The notes beneath the pieces are model-generated. The model did not search any database. It was not told where the DNA came from and saw only the letters and a list, made by a program, of their open reading frames with translations. 8,890 nt of DNA from JALQTD01 sp965657495 (GTDB taxonomy: Bacteria; Bacteroidota; Bacteroidia; Flavobacteriales_D; Sanyastnellaceae): contig CBFHPD010000178.1 of NCBI GenBank assembly GCA_965657495.1, forward strand, positions 1 to 8,890. Direction: 5' to 3'. Below, one piece after another: positions 1 to 7,171 of the stretch. The first letter of the stretch is position 1, and each line of letters opens with the position of its first letter. The position numbers and the translations under genes are program-made.

Positions 1-1
1 C

Positions 2-796
2 ATCGGTTATTACGCCCAAAACCAAGCCGAAGAACTCGACGGCAACCTCACGGTATTGGAAACGCTTGAAGATGTTGCTGTGGGGGACGTCCGCAAAAAC
101 TTGCGTGGCTTGCTCGGTTCCTTCCTTTTCTCCGGCGAGGATGTCGACAAGAAGGTGAAGGTGCTTTCCGGGGGAGAAAAGGCGCGGCTCGCCATGTGCA
201 AGCTCCTGCTGCACCCTTACAACTTCCTCATCCTCGACGAGCCGACGAACCACTTGGACATCAAATCCAAGGAGGTGCTGAAAAACGCACTGAAGGCGTA
301 TGACGGAACCTTGATGGTGGTGAGCCACGACCGGGATTTTTTGTCTGACTTGACCGATTTGGTCTATGAAGTCACGCCGACCGGACTCAAGCAATACATC
401 GGTGACATCCGCCAATTTTTGCACGAAAAACACGCTGCGAGCATTCGGGCCTACGAAGCGGGTGATGCCAAAAAAGTGCACCTGAAGCAAACGCAGAAAA
501 CCGAGGAACCAAAGGCGACCACCCTGAGCTACAAAGAGCGCAAGGCGCTGGAAAAAGAGGAGCGCACGTTGCGGAATCGCGTAAAGAAGGCCGAGGCCCT
601 CATCACCGAGCGGGAAACAGCCGTGGCTACTTTAAATGAACAGATCGCTGCCACGCCCCCTGAGGAACGGGGAAAAATAACAGAATTGGCCTACCAATTT
701 GAAGAAGCTGAACGGGCGGTAAATGCAGCGATGGAAGATTGGGAAGCCGCTACGCTCGCGCTCGAATTATTCGAAAAAAAGAACAATAATAATTGA
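2..796 (+). CDS. ABC-F family ATPase, C-terminal part (5' end outside window)
   Basis: This is the last 264 residues of an ABC-F protein, a soluble twin-ATPase that acts on the ribosome rather than in transport. The frame is open from base 2, so the TTG at 56 is internal and not the start. Visible parts belong to the second nucleotide-binding domain: the ABC signature LSGGEK at about residue 55 of the fragment, Walker B LILDEPTNHLD with LDEPTNHLD at 78-86, and the switch histidine in VSHDRDF (H109). The DEPTNHLD form of Walker B is typical of ABC-F. A charged, coiled-coil-like tail (residues about 155-255, rich in K and E) follows, as in Uup/YbiT/YdiF-type members. Walker A and the first domain lie upstream. 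The stop is TGA at 794-796. Base composition is lower in GC than the right half of the window. Subfamily (translation factor or antibiotic protection) cannot be decided from this part; a housekeeping role is more likely because there is no resistance context. Confidence 0.93.
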   Translation: MGYYAQNQAEELDGNLTVLETLEDVAVGDVRKNLRGLLGSFLFSGEDVDKKVKVLSGGEKARLAMCKLLLHPYNFLILDEPTNHLDIKSKEVLKNALKAYDGTLMVVSHDRDFLSDLTDLVYEVTPTGLKQYIGDIRQFLHEKHAASIRAYEAGDAKKVHLKQTQKTEEPKATTLSYKERKALEKEERTLRNRVKKAEALITERETAVATLNEQIAATPPEERGKITELAYQFEEAERAVNAAMEDWEAATLALELFEKKNNNN

Positions 797-971
797 AAAA
801 TAACACCTTACACCCTTGTGAGTTGTGAATGGCGTGTGCAAAAAGTACGTTCCTAAATGAACCTGCATCAACTTGTTGCACTATGTTTGGTACACAATCA
901 GGCACACAACTGGTCCTTTCGATAGAAGAGGTCGCCACTCACAAGGGCGGCCTTTTCCTTGCGCGAAACTT
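797..971. other. convergent intergenic region with inverted repeats
   Basis: This 175-base gap separates two genes that converge on it. I see no coding sequence. It holds a perfect 11-bp inverted repeat, CCCTTGTGAGT at 813-823 and ACTCACAAGGG at 937-947. Nested inside are shorter complementary pairs: AGTTGTG 821-827 with CACAACT 905-911, GTGTGC 834-839 with GCACAC 902-907 (partly competing with the previous pair), and GTAC 845-848 with 890-893. A TATGTTTG sequence at 882-889 matches the Bacteroidota -7 consensus on the + strand, but no TTG lies at the expected -33 distance. The right arm of the 11-bp repeat covers the loop of the terminator-like hairpin at 925-957, so the two structures would interfere. 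It may be a structured 3' untranslated region or a small RNA; neither is established. Confidence 0.45.
925..957 (+). terminator. candidate intrinsic terminator after the ABC-F gene
   Basis: Bases 925-936 pair with 946-957 to give a stem of about 12 bp with two G-U pairs and a 9-base loop. The strongest core is 930-936 with 946-952 (one G-U), followed by TTTTCCTT. The two wobble pairs become A-C mismatches on the opposite strand, so the hairpin suits + strand transcripts better than rluD readthrough. It lies about 130 bases after the ABC-F stop, which is rather far. The U tract is short and interrupted, hence moderate confidence. Confidence 0.5.
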
Positions 972-2012
972 TCAGCTCAGGTAGCTGCGCCATTTGCCGA
1001 GGACTTCGACCAGGTCGGCGGGCAATTCGCTTTCGAAGGTGAGCCATGCGCCGGTTTCCGGATGGGTGAAGGCCAAACTTTGCGCGTGCAAGGCTTGGCG
1101 CGGCAACACACGGAAGCAGTTGTTCAGGAAGGCGGTGTATTTGCCGCCGGCGACTCCCCGCACCGCCTTGTTGCCACCGTATTGGACGTCACCGAAGAGC
1201 GGGTGCCCGATGTGCTTCATGTGCACCCGGATTTGGTGCGTGCGCCCGGTCTCGAGCTTGCACTCCACCAAAGTCACCGGTCCCAAGCGCTCGATGACCC
1301 GAAAATGGGTCACCGCGTGTTTCCCCTCCTCCCCATGCTCGAATACCTGGAACAGCTTGCGGTCGCGCCGGTGCCGACCGATGTGGCCGGTGACCGTCCC
1401 GTCTTCCTTCACATCGCCCCACACGAGGGCGCGGTAACGGCGTTCGACCGTGCGCTCGAAGAACTGCTCACTGAGGGAAGTCATGGCCTGCTCGGTCTTG
1501 CCCAGGACCATGATGCCCGTGGTGTCCTTGTCGAGCCGGTGGACCAGCCCGGGCCGAGGCACCTCGCCGGTCCGGTCCGTGGTGGGCAGGGCCTCCCCCC
1601 CACCGTGCAGGAAATGGTGCACCACGCCATGGATGAGGGTGCCGGTGTAGTTGCCGTTGCCCGGGTGCACGACCAAGTTCGCCGGCTTGTTCAACACCAG
1701 CACCGCCCGGTCCTCGAACAGGATGTCCAAATCCATCGGCTCCGGAACGAGCTCAAATTTCCGGACAGGCTGCGGCAACTCTATGGTCACCACGTCACCG
1801 GGCTTCACCTTCACGTTGGGCTTCACCGGCGCACCGTTGATGCGCACGTAACCGGCCCGCGCGGAAAGCTGCAACCGCGACCGCGACATGTGTGCGATCA
1901 GGTTCGTCAGGAATTTATCCACGCGCAGAGGCTGCTGTCCCGGGTCCACCTCAACGCGGTGGTGTTCGAACAGCTCCTCGGACTCGAATTCCTCCGTGGG
2001 GGCGTCCGTCAT
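972..2012 (-). CDS. rluD: RluA/RluD-family 23S rRNA pseudouridine synthase
   Basis: A 346-residue cytoplasmic enzyme that would isomerise uridine to pseudouridine in structured RNA, most likely 23S rRNA. An S4 RNA-binding domain lies at about residues 28-78 (starting LRVDKFL). The catalytic domain follows, with the family motif HRLDKDTTG and the catalytic aspartate at D161, and the later conserved segment ETGRTHQIRVHMKHIGHP. Length fits RluD-type members that keep the S4 domain. I chose the ATG at 2012-2010 because it overlaps the upstream stop as ATGA and gives a normal N-terminus. The reading frame continues to 2264, but that would overlap the preceding gene by about 250 bases and adds nothing family-like. 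Translation is probably coupled to the T9SS gene upstream. The substrate uridines (RluD, RluC or another paralogue specificity) cannot be read from sequence, so the symbol is a family-level assignment. Confidence 0.93.
   Translation of the reverse strand: MTDAPTEEFESEELFEHHRVEVDPGQQPLRVDKFLTNLIAHMSRSRLQLSARAGYVRINGAPVKPNVKVKPGDVVTIELPQPVRKFELVPEPMDLDILFEDRAVLVLNKPANLVVHPGNGNYTGTLIHGVVHHFLHGGGEALPTTDRTGEVPRPGLVHRLDKDTTGIMVLGKTEQAMTSLSEQFFERTVERRYRALVWGDVKEDGTVTGHIGRHRRDRKLFQVFEHGEEGKHAVTHFRVIERLGPVTLVECKLETGRTHQIRVHMKHIGHPLFGDVQYGGNKAVRGVAGGKYTAFLNNCFRVLPRQALHAQSLAFTHPETGAWLTFESELPADLVEVLGKWRSYLS
2009..2012 (-). promoter_or_regulatory. ATGA stop/start overlap between T9SS gene and rluD
   Basis: On the - strand the four bases ATGA contain the rluD start codon (2012-2010) and the TGA stop of the secreted protein (2011-2009). 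This arrangement normally allows terminating ribosomes to restart, so the two proteins are probably made at linked rates. It decides the rluD start in favour of 2012. Confidence 0.85.
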
Positions 2013-3901
2013 GGGTGATGGACCAAACATTTGGCCAGCTCCCCTGTCGCGAACCGGACAATGACCAATCCGGCGGGCCACTCGGATGCATCGAGGTGCA
2101 CCCGTCCCGAGGCATCGCTCCGTCCGCTCGCGAGCACCCGGCCCGTGAGGTCCCACACTTGCCAATCTTGCCCGGCGGGCCCCACGACCTGGAAAGCGGC
2201 GTCCACCGGATTCGGCTTCACCTCGAGCGGTGTGGCCGCTGGCCGTTCCGCCACGGCGACCCACTCCTGCTGCATGCCCGCACGGAAAACGGGACGGATC
2301 ATGACGCTGCCCTCAATTTCCGATGCGGTCCAAGACGCCCCAAGGCCCAAGGTGTAATGGACGTTGCCGACGTTCGCATTCGTGTTTTTGTCTAACCCAA
2401 AGTTCAGCATCGCATCGGTCGACTGCACCAACCCGACGTGGATGACCCCCTCCACCGGAAGCGGCTCGTCCAATGGGAAATACCCAAAAACGTCCGGACC
2501 TTGGTTGTAGTAGCTCGGTGAGTGGAACTGGTAATTGGTTCCCAATTCATCCCCTGGCACCCCGGAATTGTCATCCCAAACACGCAACAAGAACGTTTCT
2601 TCGGACGCATCCGTGTAGTAAGGCGTGAAGTGAATGGCCAACCCGAGCAGGGTATCTGCCTGCGCCAAAGGGTAGCGCACCGCCAGCTTGCCCGCCGCCG
2701 CCGTCAGCGCATAGGCCCGCTCCGCAGAACCGTCGTCGTAAGCGTAGTCGTTGGCAAACACCTGGGTGAAACCGATGCTGTCGTTGTCCAACACGCCCAC
2801 CTTTTGCTGGTGCTGCAACCCGATGGAGCTCTCGTAGAACGCCACCTCGAATGCGGCAGCCGTATCGCTCACGGTGGGGTCGAAGGCGAATGCATTGGGG
2901 GCTGCGCCGATGGCGTAGTCGGTTTCGAACGGCGCTTCGGGGGCCACGAAAGTCAGCACCGCGGTGTTGTCGAAGGATTGGACATCGGCTTCATGGCGCA
3001 CGGCAAATCCCCCCGCTACGTTGTCGGCTTGGGAAGGGCTGAGGTTGATGTGCTGGGTGGTCGCGCTGTCGCGCATGAACAACGGCGGATTCGCCACGTA
3101 ATGCGTCCACGGCATTCGGGTGAAATCCCGCAACAGCGTGTTCATGGGCTCCGTAAAGGCCACTTCAGAAACCACCGAATAAACCATCGGATCGATGCCA
3201 TCATCGAGCAACACGTAATCCACGTGCCACAAATCCACGTTGCCCGAAAGCGAGCCGTAATTCCTGAATCGGAATTGAAAACCGGACTGCAGCCACGCCT
3301 CTTGATCCACGGGAACGAACACCCGCGTAAATTCATCGACGCCGCACGTATCCGTGCTCCACACCCGGGTCCAAATCGGTTCTCCGGAAAAGTCCAAGGA
3401 CTTGAACTCCACCACCAGCGAATCCTCGCCCACATCCGCTGCGTTGCCGCGCCCTCCCCGCTCGAGGGAGAACATGAGGTGGATGCTCGCAGAGGGGGCA
3501 AAACCGTTGAGGTTGATGGGGCGCGAGGTCAAGGTGTCGGCCCAACCGACCACATCCGCGTTCGTCCAGCTGTACGGGTAACCCATCCGGTCGCAACCGT
3601 TGAAGGTGGCCGCACCGATGGTGGGCGCGTTCACTGCATACGTGGTGGTGATCGCTGCTGAACTCGCCTCCCACCGGATGAGCGCATCCGGCACCCAAGC
3701 GGGCGCGTCGGCCGTTGAAGGCGTGGAAAAGTCATCGAAAAAAGGCAACCCGATCATGCCACCACCCCGCTCGCCCGCCACTTCCGGGCGCTGCGTCGGC
3801 ACCACAACCAAGTCATGCTCCAGCTCCCCTTGAGCGGTGGCAGTGGTGAGCACTGCGAACAACGCAGCGCTGAGGGTGAAGGTTATTTGGCTCCAATTCA
3901 T
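2009..3901 (-). CDS. secreted protein with T9SS type A sorting domain
   Basis: A 630-residue exported protein of unknown function. A signal peptide is clear: MNWSQITFTLSAALFAVLTTATA, split here as residues 1-10 MNWSQITFTL and a hydrophobic core to A23, with likely cleavage before Q24. The mature part begins with a PFFDDFS segment (residues 53-59), and the region around residues 120-230 reads like the jellyroll (MAM/CUB-like) domains common in T9SS cargo, with GEDSLVVEF and WTRVWSTDTCG. The last ~73 residues form a T9SS sorting domain: KPNP near residue 562, then WQVWDLTGRVLASG, a WPAG turn and a basic residue near the end. Such domains direct passage across the outer membrane by the type IX system, followed by removal of the domain. 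I used the ATG at 3901 because it begins the signal peptide; the frame is open to 4072, but the extra residues overlap the PASTA gene and look unstructured. It lies 25 bases after the PASTA stop and overlaps rluD as ATGA. No catalytic motif is recognised. Confidence 0.9.
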   Translation of the reverse strand: MNWSQITFTLSAALFAVLTTATAQGELEHDLVVVPTQRPEVAGERGGGMIGLPFFDDFSTPSTADAPAWVPDALIRWEASSAAITTTYAVNAPTIGAATFNGCDRMGYPYSWTNADVVGWADTLTSRPINLNGFAPSASIHLMFSLERGGRGNAADVGEDSLVVEFKSLDFSGEPIWTRVWSTDTCGVDEFTRVFVPVDQEAWLQSGFQFRFRNYGSLSGNVDLWHVDYVLLDDGIDPMVYSVVSEVAFTEPMNTLLRDFTRMPWTHYVANPPLFMRDSATTQHINLSPSQADNVAGGFAVRHEADVQSFDNTAVLTFVAPEAPFETDYAIGAAPNAFAFDPTVSDTAAAFEVAFYESSIGLQHQQKVGVLDNDSIGFTQVFANDYAYDDGSAERAYALTAAAGKLAVRYPLAQADTLLGLAIHFTPYYTDASEETFLLRVWDDNSGVPGDELGTNYQFHSPSYYNQGPDVFGYFPLDEPLPVEGVIHVGLVQSTDAMLNFGLDKNTNANVGNVHYTLGLGASWTASEIEGSVMIRPVFRAGMQQEWVAVAERPAATPLEVKPNPVDAAFQVVGPAGQDWQVWDLTGRVLASGRSDASGRVHLDASEWPAGLVIVRFATGELAKCLVHHP

Positions 3902-3926
3902 GTGCAAAATCTTGTTAGTCCGGCAT

Positions 3927-4730
3927 TCATTCACCCGGCGCATGCCGCGGCTCGTCGCCTTCCAATCCCATGTAAATGTCGATTTCTGTGCCTGCAGGCA
4001 ACCGGGCTTCCTCCGACGGAGGCACGTGCTGCTCGATGACCACGGCTTCCGCGCTATCATCGGCATCTTCACAGGCCTCGCTGAACTCCACCAGGCCCAA
4101 ACTCAAGCGGCCCCGGATCAACTCAGCGCGCACCGAATCCAGCGGCAGCCCGGCCAAGTCGGGCATCGGCACCTTCTCGTTGGTTGTTCGGCCGATGACG
4201 AGCCGGAGGGAGGTGCCCCGGGGAAGGCGCGCATCGGGTGCCAGCAGGTGGCGGCGTTGCGTCTCCACGCGCACGACCCGGCCGACCAAGGCGACGTTGG
4301 GCTCCTCCACTTCCTTGACCACGAACCCCTTGTTTTCCAGCCGGATGCGAGCAACTCGGACGTCCATCCCCTCCTCCACACCGAGGGTTTCGTTGGGGGG
4401 CAGGGCGCGGTATGTGGTCAGGTAGACCTTGCGGTCGGGCTTGATGGGACTCGCCGCAGGAGGCAGCTGTTCGATGACCTCGTGGGGCCGCCCGTTTGCA
4501 CTGTATACGCTGTCGAGGTGGATGGCCTCCAGGCCGGATGCGGCGAGTGTTTCCTGGGCTTGAGCGAGGGTCTTGCCGCGCAAATCAGGGAGCTCCACCA
4601 CCTGACCTCGCCGGCTGTACTGGTGCAAGAAGAACCACGTTCCGCCGACCAGCACGCACCACACCACCGCCAGGGCCAGGAGGTGGTGGCGGAAAGAACG
4701 GCTGACCAGGAATTGGAACCAAGTTTTCAT
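3927..4730 (-). CDS. membrane-anchored triple-PASTA domain protein
   Basis: A 267-residue protein with a short basic cytoplasmic N-terminus (RSFRHH, residues 11-16), one membrane segment at about 17-35, and a periplasmic remainder made of three PASTA repeats at roughly 43-110, 113-184 and 185-255. Each repeat shows features of the fold: VELPDLRGKTLAQAQETLAASG opens the first (the VxxPDLxGxxxxxA pattern), a VIEQLPPA turn recurs as VIEQHVPP in the third, and VPMPDLAGLPLDSVRAELI opens the third. The second is more diverged. PASTA domains bind peptidoglycan fragments or serve as spacers in Ser/Thr kinases and penicillin-binding proteins; here no kinase or transpeptidase domain is attached. Stand-alone PASTA proteins near an RluD gene are common in Bacteroidota, often next to D-Ala-D-Ala ligase, which is not in this window. 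A cell-wall role is inferred. The ATG at 4730 gives the expected topology. Confidence 0.88.
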   Translation of the reverse strand: MKTWFQFLVSRSFRHHLLALAVVWCVLVGGTWFFLHQYSRRGQVVELPDLRGKTLAQAQETLAASGLEAIHLDSVYSANGRPHEVIEQLPPAASPIKPDRKVYLTTYRALPPNETLGVEEGMDVRVARIRLENKGFVVKEVEEPNVALVGRVVRVETQRRHLLAPDARLPRGTSLRLVIGRTTNEKVPMPDLAGLPLDSVRAELIRGRLSLGLVEFSEACEDADDSAEAVVIEQHVPPSEEARLPAGTEIDIYMGLEGDEPRHAPGE

Positions 4731-4748
4731 GGATGCGGCGAACTAACG

Positions 4749-4756
4749 CGAAAGTA
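4749..4756 (-). promoter_or_regulatory. possible -7 box for the PASTA operon
   Basis: The - strand reads TACTTTCG, one mismatch from TAnnTTTG, ending 18 bases before the PASTA ATG at 4730. It sits in the 71-base gap after purL. No TTG is present at the -33 distance, and a one-mismatch match is fairly likely by chance. No terminator is visible in the gap, so readthrough from purL is an equally good explanation. Confidence 0.25.
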
Positions 4757-4801
4757 CCGCATTTCGTGTGGATGGGGCGGGATTTGGTCCGAGCAGCGGC
4801 A

Positions 4802-7045
4802 TCAGGCCTCCATTTCCTCGGCCAAGACGTTGTCAAACGTGTTGCGGAACTCCTCCACATGGCCGAACACATGGCCGTCCACCTGCACCTTGCCCTTCGT
4901 CACGTGCCCCAACAGCACCACCGGCACCGCGTGCGTCTCCATGGCATCGAGGAAGGCGTCCTGCTGGTCCTCCGTGCAGCTCACGACGACCCGGCCCTGC
5001 CCCTCCCCGAACAAGAAGGCGTCCAACCGGATGTCTGAATCGGTCACGATGTCGAAGCCCAACCCGCGCGGCATGCCCATCTCGAGCAACGTCACGAACA
5101 AGCCCCCGTCGGCGACATCGTGCACCGCGCGCACCGTCTCCGCATCGATGACCGCCCGCACCACCTCGTGCAACTTCACCTCCGCTTCGAGGTTGAAGTG
5201 CGGCGCTGGCGAACGCTTGATCCCGACCACGTTCGCGAGGTATTCCGAGGAATGGATGCAGTCCGTCACCTCGCCGAGGAGGAACAGCAGTTCGCCCTTC
5301 TCCTTGAAATCCAAGGACATGTGCTTCGAACGGTCTTCCATGACCCCGACCATCCCGATGGTGGGCGTGGGGAACACGGATTTCGTGGTGCCGTCCTCGA
5401 GCGTGCTTTGGTTGTAGAAGCTGACATTGCCACCGGTCACCGGGGTTTGGAACCGCTCGCACGCGGCGCTCATGCCCTTGATGGCGTGGACAAATTGCCA
5501 GTACACCTCCTTGTGGTAGGGGTTGCCAAAATTCAAACAGTTGGTGATGGCCGACGGCACCGCCCCCGTGCAGCTGATGTTCCGGGCCGCCTCGGCGACC
5601 GCGATGGCCGTTCCCGAGAAGGGGTCGGCATCCACGTAGCGGGCGTTGCAGTCCACGGTGAGGGCGAGGGCCTTGTTGGTTCCCCGGACGTTCACCACCC
5701 CGGCGTCGGAAGGCCGGTTCGCACCCCGGTGGACGGTGCCCACCGTGCTGTCGTATTGGTCGGTGACCCAGCGCTTGGACGCAATGTTGGGCTGCTCGAT
5801 GAGGGCTTCAGCGATGTCCGCGGCTTCTTGGAGGGTGGGAATGGACACCGTGGAGGCGTCGAAGGTTTGGCTTTCTGCAAACCAAGCCGGCTCCTCGTAC
5901 TCGCGCTCATACACCGGCGCGCCGCCGCCGAGCACCAAGTTGTGCGCCTCCACTTCCGCGATGAGTTCGCCCCCCACAAAGTAGCGCAAGTTAGGGCCCT
6001 CCGTGACCTCACCGATGGCCTCGGCGTGCAGGTCCCACTTGTCGAAGATGGCCTCCACTTCCGCTTCGTGGCCTTGCTTCACCACCACGAGCATCCGCTC
6101 CTGCGACTCGCTGAGCAAGATCTCAAACGGCTCCATGTCCTGCTGGCGCAGCGGCACGCGGTCGAGGTGGATGTCCATGCCCACACCGCCGGCGGCTGAC
6201 ATTTCCGAAGTCGAGCACGTGATGCCCGCCGCGCCCATGTCCTGCATGCCGACCACGGCGTCCGTGCCGGCCAATTCCAACGTCGCTTCGAGGAGCAACT
6301 TCTCCTGGAACGGGTCGCCGACCTGCACCGCAGGCAAGTCCTCCGCGCTCTCCGCCGTCATGTCCTTCGAGGCAAACGACGCGCCTTGGATGCCGTCCTT
6401 GCCGGTGGCCGAGCCCACGATGTAGACGGGGTTGCCCACGCCGGAAGCCGTGGCTGAGATGATGCGATCGGTCTCCAGGATGCCCACCGACATGGCGTTG
6501 ACGAGGGGGTTTTGGTGGTAGCATTCGTCGAAGTACACCTCGCCGCCCACCACCGGAATGCCGAAGCTGTTCCCGTAGTCGCCGATGCCCTTCACCACGC
6601 CTTCGAGCAGCCACTTCGTGCGTTGCTCCTCCAACGCCCCGAAGCGCAAGCTGTTGAGCTGGGCAATCGGCCGCGCGCCCATCGTGAAGATGTCACGGTT
6701 GATGCCGCCCACGCCGGTAGCCGCGCCTTGATAAGGCTCGAGCGCCGACGGGTGGTTGTGGCTCTCGATTTTGAAGGCACAGCCGAGGCCGTCCCCGATG
6801 TCCACGATGCCCGCGTTCTCCTCGCCCGCTTTTACGAGCATATGGGGCCCGTCCTTCGGCAGCGTTTTCAGCCACAAGATGCTGTTTTTGTACGAGCAGT
6901 GTTCGCTCCACATCACGCTGTAGATGCACATTTCCGTGAAGTTGGGCGTGCGTCCGAGGTGTTCGGCGATGGCTTCGAATTCTTCCGAGCGGAGGCCCAT
7001 TTCGATGGCTTGCTCGAGGGTAGCGGGTTGGGTGGCAGCTGACAT
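4802..7045 (-). CDS. purL: phosphoribosylformylglycinamidine synthase II (small-type PurL)
   Basis: A 747-residue cytoplasmic enzyme of de novo purine synthesis. It converts FGAR to FGAM using ATP and ammonia delivered by a glutaminase subunit. The sequence shows the N-terminal MWSEHCSYKNS motif (active-site H49), ESHNHPS at about 94-100 followed by QGAATGVGG, MGAAGITCSTSEMS in the middle, CTGAVPSAITNCLNFGNP in the second half, and VHDVADGGL near residues 645-655. Length matches the small PurL of Bacillus type (about 740), which has no fused glutaminase and works with separate PurQ and PurS; neither is in this window. I chose the ATG at 7045 over the in-frame ATG at 7078 because the likely -7 promoter box (7072-7065) lies between them and family members begin near this point. 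No Shine-Dalgarno sequence precedes it. It is the first gene of a four-gene - strand run; the next gene begins 71 bases after its stop. Confidence 0.97.
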   Translation of the reverse strand: MSAATQPATLEQAIEMGLRSEEFEAIAEHLGRTPNFTEMCIYSVMWSEHCSYKNSILWLKTLPKDGPHMLVKAGEENAGIVDIGDGLGCAFKIESHNHPSALEPYQGAATGVGGINRDIFTMGARPIAQLNSLRFGALEEQRTKWLLEGVVKGIGDYGNSFGIPVVGGEVYFDECYHQNPLVNAMSVGILETDRIISATASGVGNPVYIVGSATGKDGIQGASFASKDMTAESAEDLPAVQVGDPFQEKLLLEATLELAGTDAVVGMQDMGAAGITCSTSEMSAAGGVGMDIHLDRVPLRQQDMEPFEILLSESQERMLVVVKQGHEAEVEAIFDKWDLHAEAIGEVTEGPNLRYFVGGELIAEVEAHNLVLGGGAPVYEREYEEPAWFAESQTFDASTVSIPTLQEAADIAEALIEQPNIASKRWVTDQYDSTVGTVHRGANRPSDAGVVNVRGTNKALALTVDCNARYVDADPFSGTAIAVAEAARNISCTGAVPSAITNCLNFGNPYHKEVYWQFVHAIKGMSAACERFQTPVTGGNVSFYNQSTLEDGTTKSVFPTPTIGMVGVMEDRSKHMSLDFKEKGELLFLLGEVTDCIHSSEYLANVVGIKRSPAPHFNLEAEVKLHEVVRAVIDAETVRAVHDVADGGLFVTLLEMGMPRGLGFDIVTDSDIRLDAFLFGEGQGRVVVSCTEDQQDAFLDAMETHAVPVVLLGHVTKGKVQVDGHVFGHVEEFRNTFDNVLAEEMEA

Positions 7046-7064
7046 GGAGGTCGATTTCAAAGGC

Positions 7065-7072
7065 CAAAAATA
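7065..7072 (-). promoter_or_regulatory. -7 promoter box of purL
   Basis: The - strand reads TATTTTTG, a perfect match to the Bacteroidota -7 consensus TAnnTTTG. Transcription would start around 7058, giving a leader of about 13 bases before the ATG at 7045. The purL start at 7078 would lie upstream of the transcript, so this box supports the shorter start. The usual TTG around -33 is not seen, since that stretch is G-rich. Confidence 0.5.
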
Positions 7073-7139
7073 ACCCACCCCCGCACGCTCCCCTCCACGA
7101 TTTGTCCCCCACTTTTCAACGGCTCCACCCCCCTTGACT

Positions 7140-7147
7140 TATTTTCG
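7140..7147 (+). promoter_or_regulatory. possible -7 box for the lipoprotein gene
   Basis: TATTTTCG differs from TAnnTTTG at one base and lies 24 bases before the ATG at 7172, giving a leader of about 18 bases. A TTGAC at 7134-7138 is too close to it to serve as the -33 element. It could instead act as a -35-like element with the AT-rich 7153-7161 segment, a less typical arrangement for this phylum. Confidence 0.3.
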
Positions 7148-7171
7148 CCACGAATTTTAAACCTCATCGAA

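Larger units (their letters stand above)
7046..7171. other. divergent promoter region between purL and the lipoprotein gene
   Basis: This 126-base gap is the only divergent intergenic region in the window and so should carry promoters for both directions. It is pyrimidine-rich on the + strand in 7073-7135 (C-rich). I found one perfect -7 match toward purL and a one-mismatch match toward the lipoprotein gene, listed separately. No riboswitch-like structure or purine-repressor-type palindrome is evident to me. Confidence 0.6.

Noticed and set aside
762..773. Short palindrome CGAATTATTCG near the ABC-F stop
   Set aside because: The loop would be a single base and no T run follows on either strand, so it is not a credible terminator.
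873..2018. 381-residue open frame on the + strand
   Set aside because: Antisense to nearly the whole RluD-family gene. It has no motif and its composition is that of a codon-bias shadow.
2013..2264. N-terminal extension of the RluD-family protein to an upstream start
   Set aside because: The added residues are Arg/Gly-rich, overlap the T9SS sorting-domain coding region, and are not part of the family; the ATGA start explains the gene better.
2522..3661. 379-residue open frame on the + strand
   Set aside because: Antisense to the T9SS protein gene; low-complexity His/Arg/Gly-rich translation with no recognisable fold.
3837..5417. 526-residue open frame on the + strand
   Set aside because: It lies antisense to the PASTA gene and parts of purL and the T9SS gene, all of which have clear family motifs. 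Its translation is rich in His, Arg and Pro with no domain, as expected for shadows in GC-rich DNA.
5120..6199. 359-residue open frame on the + strand
   Set aside because: Antisense to purL, whose active-site motifs are intact in the opposite frame.
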